This document shows, piece after piece, positions 52,419 to 62,267 of a stretch of 64,000 nt of DNA; position 1 is the first letter of the stretch, and every line of letters begins with the position of its first letter. The stretch lies in contig JAIETZ010000002.1 of NCBI GenBank assembly GCA_019744775.1, positions 248,001 through 312,000 on the forward strand, given 5' to 3'. The notes beneath the pieces were generated by a model. It did no database searches. It had not been told where the DNA came from and saw only the letters and a program-made list of their open reading frames with translations. A program made the translations under genes and the position numbers. The stretch is from Candidatus Obscuribacterales bacterium (GTDB lineage Bacteria; Cyanobacteriota; Vampirovibrionia; Obscuribacterales; Obscuribacteraceae).

Positions 52419-53332
52419 CCGTTGCAAATAACTTCCAGAACTGTGGCATGTGGCGGGCAAAAGAGTCTGAAATTGGTGCGCGGATCAGCACCTACGCCAC
52501 GCGATATATGAAAGGCTGTGTCGCCTCGATAGAAAAGTCCGGAGGCTTCTCTTCCCGGCAATTCTGAATCGGTGATTATTGCACCATAACCGGGGATGCG
52601 GATTTGTCCACCATGAGTATGCCCGCCAAAAGCCAGATGGACACCTGCTTTTGCATATGAATCCAAATTTTGCGGGACATGGAAAAGAGCCATCAAAAGA
52701 TGCTCGGGATGAGCTTTAGCCGACATGTCCAGCAAATGTTGTTGAGACACACCAGGGTAGTCGACACCGATAAGATGCAGCCCTTCATCCGGAAAACTAA
52801 CGGTGGCATTTTGCAATACTTTAAAGCCGCCTGATTCCAGCGCTTTCACAAGTGGTTTAACATCACGCTTTTCGGCAGGATGTCTAAACTTGCGCACGAT
52901 GCGTCCGAATGTTTTGTGCCAGAGATTGTAGTCATAATAATCGTGATTGCCCAATACGGCATACGCGCCCAAACGTGGTTCTCGCGATAACAAGTCTCTC
53001 ACGTAAGGAACACCCGTTTCGTTTTCAAAAATGTCACCAGTCAAAATGACGAGATCGTACTCGTCGTCAGTAACTCTTTTTAGAAACTCTATTTTGTGAG
53101 ATTCAGGATGACACAGGTGCAGATCAGAGATGTGCAAAATTTTCAAAGGTCTCAAAAAGCGACGTTGCGCTCCACCGTTGATTGCCACCCTTACCTTTTC
53201 TAATTGATAGCGCCTGGCTTCGACATAGCTTGCATAAAGATAAGTGCCGACACCGGCACCAACGGCAGCTCCTGTCAGAAGTCCTAAAAGCTTCCAGGGG
53301 AAATTCTTCTTTTCATTTTCCGATTTCGACAC
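52415..53332 (-). CDS. YkuE-like membrane metallophosphoesterase
   Basis: A 305-residue protein. N-terminal membrane helix (KLLGLLTGAAVGAGVGTYLY), then a calcineurin-like phosphoesterase with ILHISDLHLCHPESHK, LVILTGDIFEN, AVLGNHDYYDY, LMALFHVP and FGGHTHGGQIRIPG. This matches the YkuE/YaeI group, which cleaves lipid-linked or other phosphoesters outside the membrane. The start is GTG 53332, sharing one base with the stop of the preceding gene, so it is the last gene of the secA operon. Confidence 0.87.
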   Translation of the reverse strand: MSKSENEKKNFPWKLLGLLTGAAVGAGVGTYLYASYVEARRYQLEKVRVAINGGAQRRFLRPLKILHISDLHLCHPESHKIEFLKRVTDDEYDLVILTGDIFENETGVPYVRDLLSREPRLGAYAVLGNHDYYDYNLWHKTFGRIVRKFRHPAEKRDVKPLVKALESGGFKVLQNATVSFPDEGLHLIGVDYPGVSQQHLLDMSAKAHPEHLLMALFHVPQNLDSYAKAGVHLAFGGHTHGGQIRIPGYGAIITDSELPGREASGLFYRGDTAFHISRGVGADPRTNFRLFCPPHATVLEVICNG

Positions 53333-54150
53333 TAGAGTAAATCCTTGAATTTTTCGCCCGCTTTCTGCTTAGAAGCAATATCGGGAGCAATAAGTGTTGC
53401 AACCAGCCATCGGAATGGAAAACCCAATCCAATTGCCACAACGGATAAAAGTATGTCATAGGGCAAAACATACCAGGTCAAATTACGCACTTCTTCGAAG
53501 ATCCATGGCTGCCAGAAAAATTGCGCGCCGGCATCCCCCGGTTGAGCACCAAAAGAGGAAATCAAGGCAGCTATAAGCATGTAGCCGATGCCGAATAAAT
53601 GCACCGACAAAAGTCCGCAAACTACAGCCAGACATTGTCTTTTACTGGTTCTATTCTGCACCGTCAGGCGTCCTGTCACCCAGCAAGCAACAACCATTCC
53701 CAGAAGATAACCGAAGCCTGGCTGTTTAAAATACTCGATACCACCACCTGACGAGAAGGCGAAAATGCCCAAGTGCGGTCCTAGAAAACCAATTACCAAA
53801 AAGACAATTGCCGATATAGGGGCAAGCAGAGGTCCTAATACATAGCCGACAAAAATTGCAACAGGGGCTTCCGGAACATAAATGCTCATGCGAATTGGCT
53901 CTGAGCCGTAAGCTAATTCCGGCACATTGTGCTTAAGTTCGCTGCCGATTTGTCCCGGCAGTCTCGCCACCAGATTTTCGGAAGCCTGGCGGACATAGCG
54001 AATTAAATTGCCTTCTGTCGCAGTCGGCAAATTCAAGCCAAGAAATGTCGCTAGGAACAAAAGCTGCGTACCGATTAAGACAACGACCAATTGTCCGATT
54101 CTCGATTTGCGGCGCATGTTCTGCGATTTACCAACTAGTGTCAGCGGCAT
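53332..54150 (-). CDS. bioY: BioY-family biotin transporter S component
   Basis: A 272-residue inner-membrane protein with about six helices. The central part PVAIFVGYVLGPLLAPISAI and FKQPGFGYLLGMVVACWVTG match the BioY pattern, with the conserved Gly-rich substrate segment FSSGGGIEYF between. An N-terminal extension of about 80 residues (one helix, then a soluble stretch) is longer than usual. It captures biotin alone or with a shared ECF module (not in the window). BirA in the same window uses biotin. It overlaps rimI by 10 bases. Confidence 0.78.
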   Translation of the reverse strand: MPLTLVGKSQNMRRKSRIGQLVVVLIGTQLLFLATFLGLNLPTATEGNLIRYVRQASENLVARLPGQIGSELKHNVPELAYGSEPIRMSIYVPEAPVAIFVGYVLGPLLAPISAIVFLVIGFLGPHLGIFAFSSGGGIEYFKQPGFGYLLGMVVACWVTGRLTVQNRTSKRQCLAVVCGLLSVHLFGIGYMLIAALISSFGAQPGDAGAQFFWQPWIFEEVRNLTWYVLPYDILLSVVAIGLGFPFRWLVATLIAPDIASKQKAGEKFKDLL

Positions 54151-54698
54151 GGCAAGCCCCCTTCACCGGACGACATATTGAATTTTCTCTCTTTATCGAG
54201 AAGTTCTTTTTCCTTTTCATCAACCAGTTTTTGATAAGAAGGGTTTTCTATATTTTCAGTCCAGAGCACAAGCGCATCTTCGCCATTATCTTGATAGTAA
54301 CTGCGTCTTTGTCCCAGGTTTTTAAATCCATATTTGAAGTAGAGATTTTGCGCCCATTGATTGGACACTCTGACTTCTAAGGTTATCCAGCGCGCACCGA
54401 GCTTTTGAGCTGCGCGAATATCGTGTATAAGCAGTCTTTCACCAACCGATTGGCGTCTAAAATCCGGATGAACGGCAAGCGTAGTGATGTGTGCTTCCTC
54501 ACCAATGAGCCAAAACCCTGAATAACCAATAAGTTGATTTGTGTCCGTATTCCATGCCGCAAAGTACTGTCCCGACATATTGTTCAATTCATTGACAAAA
54601 GATTGGTACGACCAGTGGTGATTGCCGAAGGCAACCGGCTCAATAGCCATTACTTGGTCAAGGTCCAGTAGTGTCAATTGCCTTATCTGTATTTCCAC
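54141..54698 (-). CDS. rimI: Ribosomal protein alanine N-acetyltransferase RimI
   Basis: A 185-residue GNAT-family enzyme: the acetyl-CoA site HPDFRRQSVGERLL after ITTLAV, and ARWITLEVRVSNQWAQNLYF typical of RimI with YFKYGFKNLGQRRSYY. It acetylates the N-terminal alanine of ribosomal protein S18. The C-terminal tail is about 35 residues longer than in E. coli. It follows tsaB by seven bases, the usual tsaB-rimI partner order. Confidence 0.9.
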   Translation of the reverse strand: MEIQIRQLTLLDLDQVMAIEPVAFGNHHWSYQSFVNELNNMSGQYFAAWNTDTNQLIGYSGFWLIGEEAHITTLAVHPDFRRQSVGERLLIHDIRAAQKLGARWITLEVRVSNQWAQNLYFKYGFKNLGQRRSYYQDNGEDALVLWTENIENPSYQKLVDEKEKELLDKERKFNMSSGEGGLPCR

Positions 54699-54705
54699 GA
54701 CTTAC

Positions 54706-55443
54706 CTACTTAGCTGTTTTAAGCGTAATGGAGGGACCGCGTAGATAAAGAGGCGCAACCTTAGCGAACGGAAACTCTTTAGCCATCTCAGCTCTTTTTT
54801 CAGCTGAAAGACCGCCGGACAAGTCGCCAAGTCCACCTAAAGATAACTTATCTTGTGCTATTTGCGCCTGGATTATGGCAATATTTTCAATCTGGGGCAA
54901 TTGCACAAATTGACCGTCCATTTCTTCAATCAATGAACGGCAATCACTTTCGCCGAACCAGTCATTGAACTCACCAAGAACTGCGCTTAGTCTTTCTGCC
55001 GGCAAATAACAAGGCTCAACTTCGGTAATGACGCCTTTGTCCGATGTACCATAGCCTGCCACAAAGTAATGCATGATACCTCTATTGGTGCCGGCCTTAA
55101 GCACAACAGCCGCCGGCAACTCCGGCTCAAGAACTCTGCTCAGGCAATCTAATTTGCTCACACCGACAACAGGCAGATTCAATGCTTGTCCAATTGTGCG
55201 AGCTGTCACTATGCCTGAGCGAATGCCTGTAAAACTGCCGGGACCAATGCCCACCACCAAGACATCAATGCTATTTTTCTGCCAGCCGGCATTTTTCAAA
55301 GCACTATCAATGGCCGGCAGAAGACTGCTGGCAATAGCCTGACGACTTTCAGCACTTGCTTCTGCCTTAGTCTCAACTACCTGGGAATTCTCCATCAGGC
55401 ATAAGCGAAGATCAGCGCTCGTGTCAAAAGATAAAAGACGCAT
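54706..55443 (-). CDS. tsaB: tRNA threonylcarbamoyladenosine synthesis protein TsaB
   Basis: A 245-residue member of the ASKHA superfamily: the opening MRLLSFDTSADLRLCLM and the segment VGIGPGSFTGIRSGIVTART are diagnostic. With TsaD and TsaE it makes the t6A modification of tRNAs reading ANN codons. Its ATG shares the last base of the secA stop codon (TAATG), so translation is coupled. Confidence 0.93.
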   Translation of the reverse strand: MRLLSFDTSADLRLCLMENSQVVETKAEASAESRQAIASSLLPAIDSALKNAGWQKNSIDVLVVGIGPGSFTGIRSGIVTARTIGQALNLPVVGVSKLDCLSRVLEPELPAAVVLKAGTNRGIMHYFVAGYGTSDKGVITEVEPCYLPAERLSAVLGEFNDWFGESDCRSLIEEMDGQFVQLPQIENIAIIQAQIAQDKLSLGGLGDLSGGLSAEKRAEMAKEFPFAKVAPLYLRGPSITLKTAK

Positions 55444-58430
55444 TAGGTGGCTACCGGTGGTTTTGGATCCGTTGCACTTAAATCGACTTCCTGCCCCGTA
55501 TCAGCCAACAGGTCCTCGTCAATGATTTCATTCAATTCGTCCAGGTCAACCATTACCGGTTGCGCTCTGAAGACCAACTGAATGGATTCTTGTTGAATGG
55601 AGCGGAGAAGCTGGTTGAACATATCAAAGGCTTCGCGCTTGTATTCCTGCAACGGATCACGCTGACCATAGCCACGCAAGCCGATGCCATCACGCAAGAT
55701 GTCGATGTTGTGCAAGTAGTCAACCCACTTGCTGTCAATCGTGCGCAAGAGCACTTGTCTTTCCAATTCGCGCATGGTTTCTACGCCAATATGTTGTTCA
55801 CGCACGTCATAGGCAAGACGCGCCGACTCGATAAGTTTGCTACGCAACTCATCGTATGAAAGTCCGGACAATTCTTCCAGACGAAGATCACTCAGCATGG
55901 GAATATCGGTTGCCAGAACATTCATCACTTCGGGAAGACCTGCTTCTTCCCACATTTCAGGTGGTGACTCAGGATCAATAAATGTTCCCAGAGCAATATC
56001 GATGTGCTCATCGAGCATATCCAAAATTGCCTCTTTCAATTGAGCACGCTCAAGGATACGTCTACGTTCGCGATAGATGACTTCACGTTGCGTGTTTAAA
56101 ACATCGTCGTACTGCAAAACGTGTTTACGTGCATCAAAGTGATGCGCTTCCACTTTCTTTTGCGCGCCTTCGATAGAACGTGTGACCATGCCGGATTCAA
56201 TCGGCATTTCCTCATCGACTTGAATGAGATCCATCAATCCGGCAATCTTGTCGCCGCCGAAGATGCGCATCAAATTATCTTCAAGGGAGAGGAAGAAGCG
56301 CGTTGTACCGGGGTCGCCTTGACGGCCGGCACGACCTCTTAACTGGTTATCGATACGACGAGATTCGTGGCGCTCGGTACCAATGATGTGCAAGCCGCCC
56401 AATTTGACGACCTCATCATGCTCGGCATCGGTTTCACCCTTAATGCGCTCGTGGAGTTCCTTAAAGCGTGCTTCCCATTGCGGGTCATCTTGGGCAAGTC
56501 CTTCTTTAGCAAGTTTTTCCTTAGCTAGGAATTCGGAATTTCCACCAAGCAATATGTCGGTACCACGACCAGCCATGTTGGTAGCAACCGTGACAGCACC
56601 TTTTCTGCCTGCTTGCGCCACAATCATCGCTTCTTTTTCGTGATGCTTAGCATTCAGCACATGGTGTGAGATGCCGCGGCGAATAACGGCAATTACGCGA
56701 GCTGTCTTAGCTACTGAATAAAAGCGTTCAATCAGCTCTTCTTGCTTGGGGTATTCCTTCTCAATTTGCTTGCAGACTTCTTCAAACTTCTCCGGATCAA
56801 TAAGTCCCGGGCGCTCAAAATGCTTCTTAGCCGCTTCAATAGAAGCCCCTTCCAATTTGTGCTTCTTGATGAACTCCATCAGCTTGGTTATTTTGCGAAT
56901 CAGGTATTCGCCCATTTTCTGCGGCTTGGACAATAGCTCATCAACAATTTCTGATTTTTCAATTGAGGTTGTACCAACAAGAGTAGGTCTTCCTTGCTCG
57001 TGCATTTCAACAATTTCTTCAACCACAGAATAAAATTTCTGCGCTTCAGTTTTGTAGATAACGTCAGCCGAATCCTTGCGGATGTTTTCTCTATTGGTTG
57101 GAATTGAAACAACATCCAGGTTATAGATCTTGTTAAATTCGGCAGCTTCCGTCATAGCGGTACCTGTCATACCGGAAAGTTTTGGATATAGGCGGAACAA
57201 ATTCTGATAGGTAATAGAAGCATAGGTCAACGTCTCTTCCTGAATAGGAACGTTTTCCTTAGCTTCAATGGCTTGGTGCAAACCATCTCCCCAGCGCCTG
57301 CCGACCATCATACGACCGGTGAACTCATCAACGATGACGATTTCCAATTGCCCTTTCTCATTCGGGCGAATTACATAATCGGTATCAAGCTTGTAGAGCT
57401 CTTTAGCGCGCAACGATTGTGACAAGTGGTGGGCAAAATTGTATTTTACGTCATAGAGGTCGCTTACACCGAGCATCTTCTCTGCATTCATAATGCCGCG
57501 TTCGGTTAGAAGCACGCTCTTTGTCTTTTCATCAGCCCAGTAATCGCATTCCTCGTCATCCTTGTCCTTACCGCGCTCAAGATGCGGAGCCAATTGCGCC
57601 ATACGCTTATAGAGTTCAACGAAGGACTCGGTTGGAAATCCGGAAATTATTAGAGGGGTTCTTGCTTCGTCGATGAGAATATTGTCCACTTCGTCGACAA
57701 TGGCATAGTAGTAAGGACGCTGCACCAATTGATCCAAAGACGTGCGCATGTTGTCGCGCAAATAGTCAAAGCCGAATTCATGGTTAGTACCGTAAGCAAT
57801 ATCGGTTCTATAAGCTTGGTACTTCTCATGATCCGGTTGATGCGAATAGATAAGTCCCACAGAAAGTCCCAAGAACTTGTAAATCTGTCCCATCCACTCA
57901 GCGTCACGGCGAGCCAGGTAGTCATTTACCGTTACAACATGGACACCACGACCAGCCAAAGCATTGAGGTAAGCAGGCAAGGTTGCCACCAATGTCTTAC
58001 CTTCACCTGTACGCATTTCAGAAATCTTGTTGAAGTGCAAAGCAGCGCCACCCAAAAGCTGCACATCGAAATGGCGCATTTTGAGAGTTCTCTTACCTGC
58101 TTCACGAACGGTTGCAAAAGCTTCCGGCAAGAGGTCTTCCAGAACCTCAGCCAGAACCTTGTCTTTTTGGTTACGAAATTGCCCCGGCATTTTAGGCGCG
58201 TCAGCCGGCATCAAGGCATAGTCCTCAACACCTGATAACGCATTGTCTATTTTTTGGCGGAATTCAGCTGTTTTGCCTCTTAATGCCTCGTCACTCAAAG
58301 CTTCCATCTGGGGCTCAAACTGGTTAGCTCTGACGACGTAGTCTTTGAGAACCTTAACTCTTTTTTCATTTGTGTCACCAAATAGTTGCTTCAACCATTG
58401 GCGCATGCGTTCATCAAAGCCGTCGGACAT
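55443..58430 (-). CDS. secA: Preprotein translocase ATPase SecA
   Basis: A 995-residue motor that drives exported proteins through SecYEG. Motifs: MRTGEGKTLVATLPAYLNAL (Walker A), DEVDNILIDEARTPLIISG (motif II region), the preprotein cross-linking domain and TNMAGRGTDILLGG, then QLRGRAGRQGDPG. An extra stretch of about 85 residues (roughly 503-588, Lys/Glu-rich and helical) is inserted between IEKSEIVDELLSK and ISHHVLNAKHHEKEA. The C-terminal zinc finger is absent; the tail is Asp/Pro-rich. First gene of a five-gene operon with tsaB, rimI, bioY and a phosphoesterase; divergent from rlmN. Confidence 0.96.
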   Translation of the reverse strand: MSDGFDERMRQWLKQLFGDTNEKRVKVLKDYVVRANQFEPQMEALSDEALRGKTAEFRQKIDNALSGVEDYALMPADAPKMPGQFRNQKDKVLAEVLEDLLPEAFATVREAGKRTLKMRHFDVQLLGGAALHFNKISEMRTGEGKTLVATLPAYLNALAGRGVHVVTVNDYLARRDAEWMGQIYKFLGLSVGLIYSHQPDHEKYQAYRTDIAYGTNHEFGFDYLRDNMRTSLDQLVQRPYYYAIVDEVDNILIDEARTPLIISGFPTESFVELYKRMAQLAPHLERGKDKDDEECDYWADEKTKSVLLTERGIMNAEKMLGVSDLYDVKYNFAHHLSQSLRAKELYKLDTDYVIRPNEKGQLEIVIVDEFTGRMMVGRRWGDGLHQAIEAKENVPIQEETLTYASITYQNLFRLYPKLSGMTGTAMTEAAEFNKIYNLDVVSIPTNRENIRKDSADVIYKTEAQKFYSVVEEIVEMHEQGRPTLVGTTSIEKSEIVDELLSKPQKMGEYLIRKITKLMEFIKKHKLEGASIEAAKKHFERPGLIDPEKFEEVCKQIEKEYPKQEELIERFYSVAKTARVIAVIRRGISHHVLNAKHHEKEAMIVAQAGRKGAVTVATNMAGRGTDILLGGNSEFLAKEKLAKEGLAQDDPQWEARFKELHERIKGETDAEHDEVVKLGGLHIIGTERHESRRIDNQLRGRAGRQGDPGTTRFFLSLEDNLMRIFGGDKIAGLMDLIQVDEEMPIESGMVTRSIEGAQKKVEAHHFDARKHVLQYDDVLNTQREVIYRERRRILERAQLKEAILDMLDEHIDIALGTFIDPESPPEMWEEAGLPEVMNVLATDIPMLSDLRLEELSGLSYDELRSKLIESARLAYDVREQHIGVETMRELERQVLLRTIDSKWVDYLHNIDILRDGIGLRGYGQRDPLQEYKREAFDMFNQLLRSIQQESIQLVFRAQPVMVDLDELNEIIDEDLLADTGQEVDLSATDPKPPVAT

Positions 58431-58588
58431 TTTACTTCCCCCAAGGAGGCAAGACTATGACAGCTGCCCCCGCAAGATTTAGATATACATATATTTGACC
58501 TATAATTTTAACATGGTAGGTAGCCAGATTTCCGCCCGCTGGGTGTGGTTTTCAGGTGTTTGCCGACAATTCTTGATATCATGGGCGC

Positions 58589-59629
58589 ATGAAAACCCCG
58601 TTGTCTGGCAAGTCGCTTCCGGAGCTGACCGAGTTCGTCCTCGAACTTGGCTTGCCCGCCTATCGCGCCAAACAGCTCCATAGCTGGATTTATGCCAAGT
58701 GGGCAAAATCTTTTGAAGAAATGACCGACCTGCCTGCCGACTTGCGTGTCAAACTTGAAGAAGTTGCGCAAATTTCCCTGCTCAAACTTGCGCACATGCA
58801 GGTAAGCAAAGACGGCACGCGCAAATATTTGTTTGAATTGCCCGACGGCAAGTTCGTCGAATCAGTACTTATGTCATTCAACGATAGAGAAAGTTTGTCC
58901 GCTTGCGTGTCCACACAAGTCGGCTGCGCCGTTGGTTGCACATTTTGCGCCACCGGATTCCTAGGCTTTACGCGTAATTTGACTTCGCAAGAAATCGTCG
59001 ATCAAATAATGTGCATTCAGAGAGAATCAGGCAAACGCGTAAGCAATGTTGTTTACATGGGGCAGGGCGAACCTCTTTTAAATGTCGAGGAAGTAATCAC
59101 TTCCATTCATACAATTTCTCAATCAGTGGGTATAGGCTGCCGCCATCTGACAGTTTCCACATCAGGAATTATCCCGGGCATCAATCGCCTGGCTGAAGAA
59201 GGATTGCCCATTGTGCTTGCTCTTTCACTGCACACACCGGATAGAAAAACTCGTGAAGAAATTGTGCCAATAAGCAAAAAATACCCACTGCCTAAGTTAA
59301 TGCAAGCACTTGCTGATTATGCAGAGGCAACTAAAAGACGCGTAACTATCGAGTATGTGCTTCTTGCCGGAGTTAACGACACTGATGAGCAAGGACGAGA
59401 ATTAGCGCAACTAGTACGCAATGTGCCTTGCATGATCAATCTCATCCCGTACAATCCAACAGAAACACCTGATGGCGTAACCCCTTATCAGCGCCCATCA
59501 ATAAGAGCGCAACAACGTTTCAAGCATTTAGCTGAATCGACAGGTAAGACTGTGACCATCCGCTTAGAGCGCGGCACAGACATTGACGCAGCCTGTGGGC
59601 AATTGCACAATACGTACAATCAGCGATAA
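58589..59629 (+). CDS. rlmN: 23S rRNA/tRNA adenine C2 methyltransferase RlmN
   Basis: A 346-residue radical SAM enzyme that methylates A2503 of 23S rRNA and A37 of some tRNAs. Motifs: GLPAYRAKQLHSWIY, the cluster-binding VGCTFCATG (CX3CX2C), VYMGQGEPL, and the late DIDAACGQL holding the Cys that carries the transient methyl group. Length and motif order are normal. Confidence 0.95.
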   Translation: MKTPLSGKSLPELTEFVLELGLPAYRAKQLHSWIYAKWAKSFEEMTDLPADLRVKLEEVAQISLLKLAHMQVSKDGTRKYLFELPDGKFVESVLMSFNDRESLSACVSTQVGCAVGCTFCATGFLGFTRNLTSQEIVDQIMCIQRESGKRVSNVVYMGQGEPLLNVEEVITSIHTISQSVGIGCRHLTVSTSGIIPGINRLAEEGLPIVLALSLHTPDRKTREEIVPISKKYPLPKLMQALADYAEATKRRVTIEYVLLAGVNDTDEQGRELAQLVRNVPCMINLIPYNPTETPDGVTPYQRPSIRAQQRFKHLAESTGKTVTIRLERGTDIDAACGQLHNTYNQR

Positions 59630-59637
59630 GTCCGTTC

Positions 59638-60594
59638 TCAATGAACCAAGACCAACAAAAGCGCTATTTCTATTGTATACAAGGCTAAAATTATCGCAAA
59701 TCCTTTTGCGTTGGCTGATACACCAGTCTCAGATGGATACAACCACTTGTCGAATTGTTTTACCGCAAACGGCATGAGGAACCAGGACATAATCATTACG
59801 CTTGCGAGATTACTTAAAAAAGTGACAATCTCGGAAGGCAATGCCTCCAGCAATGGCCTGACATATTTAAATTGCAAAACAGCCATCGGATATAAACATA
59901 AAAGAACAAGCATTGCTGTTTTCCAGCGAGCCGGCGGTCTGCCCTTCTTGTCGACAGGAAACCAACCGGGAAATGACGACACAGGCAGCGCATGATAGTC
60001 CGTTGACTTAACGTACTGCTGCCCTTCTAAAACCAATTCATTGCGCTCTTTTGAATTGAACCAATTATCGAGATTGGCGGGTGTATCGAAACGCAGAAGT
60101 GTCGTCCAATTGTCTATACGATTGTCCATCGGAGGCTGAAAATAAGTGCCGCGATAGCCGGGGAATTTAGACTGAGCAATTTTTATTCGCGAGGCCCATT
60201 CTTGATATTCTTTTTCCTTGCCCGGCTTTATAGCAGTGATAATCGCTGTTGCTACACTGCCTCTGGTACCTGCTTGCTCGGTAATTTCTTCTTTTAGGGT
60301 GAGACTTCCTTCGGCAAACAAAGTGGACAACTCTTCTTTCAGTTGAACTCTATCGGAAGATGCTTGCCAGTTGAACAAGTCCTCATTGGTGCGAAACCAT
60401 TCCACCAAAAACCACTGCGGATCATTTTCGGAAATAGACGGAATAATTTCAGCACTTAGAAAACCGGGATATTTCGCTGCCCCCATCATCATTTTGACGA
60501 GCCACGCAGTTAACTTATCTGTGTCTCCTGAATGAATCTGCACCGTTAGTACTAAAGCAGACACCTTAGATATTTGTGCCGAGTCCATAAGCAT
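59638..60594 (-). CDS. Two antibiotic-monooxygenase-like domains with membrane tail
   Basis: A 318-residue protein. Two ABM-type ferredoxin-like domains (about 10-105 and 108-205; VLTVQIHSGDTDKLTAWLVK, AIITAIKPGKEKEYQEWASR, YFQPPMDNRIDNW) are followed by a Pro-rich link and two to three membrane helices (MLVLLCLYPMAVLQF, IVTFLSNLASVMIMSWFLMP, GFAIILALYTIEIALLLVLV). Such double-ABM membrane proteins are widespread but uncharacterised. It is convergent with rlmN. Confidence 0.8.
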   Translation of the reverse strand: MLMDSAQISKVSALVLTVQIHSGDTDKLTAWLVKMMMGAAKYPGFLSAEIIPSISENDPQWFLVEWFRTNEDLFNWQASSDRVQLKEELSTLFAEGSLTLKEEITEQAGTRGSVATAIITAIKPGKEKEYQEWASRIKIAQSKFPGYRGTYFQPPMDNRIDNWTTLLRFDTPANLDNWFNSKERNELVLEGQQYVKSTDYHALPVSSFPGWFPVDKKGRPPARWKTAMLVLLCLYPMAVLQFKYVRPLLEALPSEIVTFLSNLASVMIMSWFLMPFAVKQFDKWLYPSETGVSANAKGFAIILALYTIEIALLLVLVH

Positions 60595-60722
60595 CCACCT
60601 GAATTGACCATCACTACTTTACAAAGGCTGAGCCTATTATGCAATTGATTTATTATGCTATTGAATCGTTATAATTGTGACGGTATCAATTTATCAACAT
60701 CTACCGGCAGCATTAACAACAA

Positions 60723-62249
60723 TTGGCAAGATTCGATAAATGGCTATTTTTGCTGGCGATATTAGTCACCCTGGCTGGTGGCTTTTTTCGAACCTATAAC
60801 TTGGACAGCAAAATTTGCTGGCTGGACGAATCCTATACGCTTTTGAGGATTTCCGGTTTCACCGTTGAAGAAATTCTGACTGAAGCAAAAAACGGACACA
60901 TCTCAAGAGTTGGCGATCTGCTTAAGTTTCAGCAGTTAAACAAAGACCGACATGCCGGTAACACAATATACACAGCGGCAGTCGGAGATCCACATATTCC
61001 TCCGCTCTATTACTTACTTGAGAGATCTTGGTGCAGTTTCTTTGGTGACAGCTTAGCGGTTATCAGAGGATTATCTGCCGTTTTTAGCTTACTCTGCCTG
61101 CCTCTTGCTTGGCTTGCGGCAATCGAGATTTTTAGCAATAAACGAGTAGCGGCTGTTGCCACGATCCTTATGGCTTTGTCACCAATTCAAGTTTTGTATG
61201 CGCAGGAAGCACGTCCATATAGCCTCTGGTGCTTGGCTATTCTTGCCATGAGTATTTGTTGCCTGAAAGCAATGAAACTGGGCACAAAATGGTGGCTTAT
61301 GTATGCGCTTGTTAGCGGCATCGCCCTCTGGATTCATCCCCTATCCATTTTTGTTTTGTCGGCACATGCGCTTTACGTAATCATTCTGGCTTTGAAAGAC
61401 AACAGTTATGAAAACTTGCCGCCGCTGGCAATGTCCGGCGCGACCGCTCTAACAATTTTCAGTCCCTGGATTTACGTCATGATCACGCATATGGAAACCA
61501 TCAAAGCTCGTACAAACTGGACCACCGCCTCGACAGACAATCAGGCTGACTGGCTATTTGATCTTAGTTATCCTTTCATTGATCTACCGACAACTGAATA
61601 CTTTGCCATGTTAGCCATCGCTATTCCACTGCTGCAATTATTTGCGATTGCAGCGTTCTTGTATTCAAAGCAAGGCAAACCATTTTTATTCATTGCCTGC
61701 CTGGGATTAATTCCAACCTTATCCCTTTTAGCACCTGATCTTTTCTTAGGCGGAATGCGATCTTTTATTCCGCGTTACCTCTTCCCACTTTATCTAAGCT
61801 TGTTGCTTTCTCTAGCCTACTTAATTGCCACTTTGCTTTCGTCAAAACGCCTATTGAATGCCATCGGCATTGTGCTCTTATCTATATTCCTTTTTGTTGC
61901 CGGCCGATCCGACTGGTTGATGCTCCACGAAAAGACCTGGTGGAACAAAGAACACAGCAACTACCTAATTCCTATTGCAGAGACAATCAACAACACCGAA
62001 AACGCCTATTTATATTCAGCTGCTGGTGTCGGCACAATGCTCGTTATGAGCCATCTTTTGAAACCGGAAATACCAATTACCCTTTTATCTGTTCAGCCAC
62101 TGAAACAGTTTTCCGCTGCAGCCAAAACCGCCGGCGACATTTTCTTGCTAAACCCGACACCTAAACTTCTGCTTGATCTAAAGTTAATTGGAAATTTGAC
62201 ACCTCAAGATCCGGCTGGGCATTTATGGAAGATTGAGCCTACAAAGTGA
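60723..62249 (+). CDS. Membrane glycosyltransferase, GT39/ArnT-like
   Basis: A 508-residue multi-pass protein with about 10 helices. The N-terminus reads GGFFRTYNLDSKICWLDES, with an Asp-Glu in the first periplasmic loop as in GT39/PMT-type lipid-phosphate-sugar transferases, followed by a loop with IPPLYYLLERSW, and QVLYAQEARPYSLW typical of the family. It probably transfers sugars to lipid or protein outside the inner membrane. The start is TTG 60723, the only start before the first helix. Confidence 0.82.
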   Translation: MARFDKWLFLLAILVTLAGGFFRTYNLDSKICWLDESYTLLRISGFTVEEILTEAKNGHISRVGDLLKFQQLNKDRHAGNTIYTAAVGDPHIPPLYYLLERSWCSFFGDSLAVIRGLSAVFSLLCLPLAWLAAIEIFSNKRVAAVATILMALSPIQVLYAQEARPYSLWCLAILAMSICCLKAMKLGTKWWLMYALVSGIALWIHPLSIFVLSAHALYVIILALKDNSYENLPPLAMSGATALTIFSPWIYVMITHMETIKARTNWTTASTDNQADWLFDLSYPFIDLPTTEYFAMLAIAIPLLQLFAIAAFLYSKQGKPFLFIACLGLIPTLSLLAPDLFLGGMRSFIPRYLFPLYLSLLLSLAYLIATLLSSKRLLNAIGIVLLSIFLFVAGRSDWLMLHEKTWWNKEHSNYLIPIAETINNTENAYLYSAAGVGTMLVMSHLLKPEIPITLLSVQPLKQFSAAAKTAGDIFLLNPTPKLLLDLKLIGNLTPQDPAGHLWKIEPTK

Positions 62250-62267
62250 ACCGCTTTGTGCGTGACT

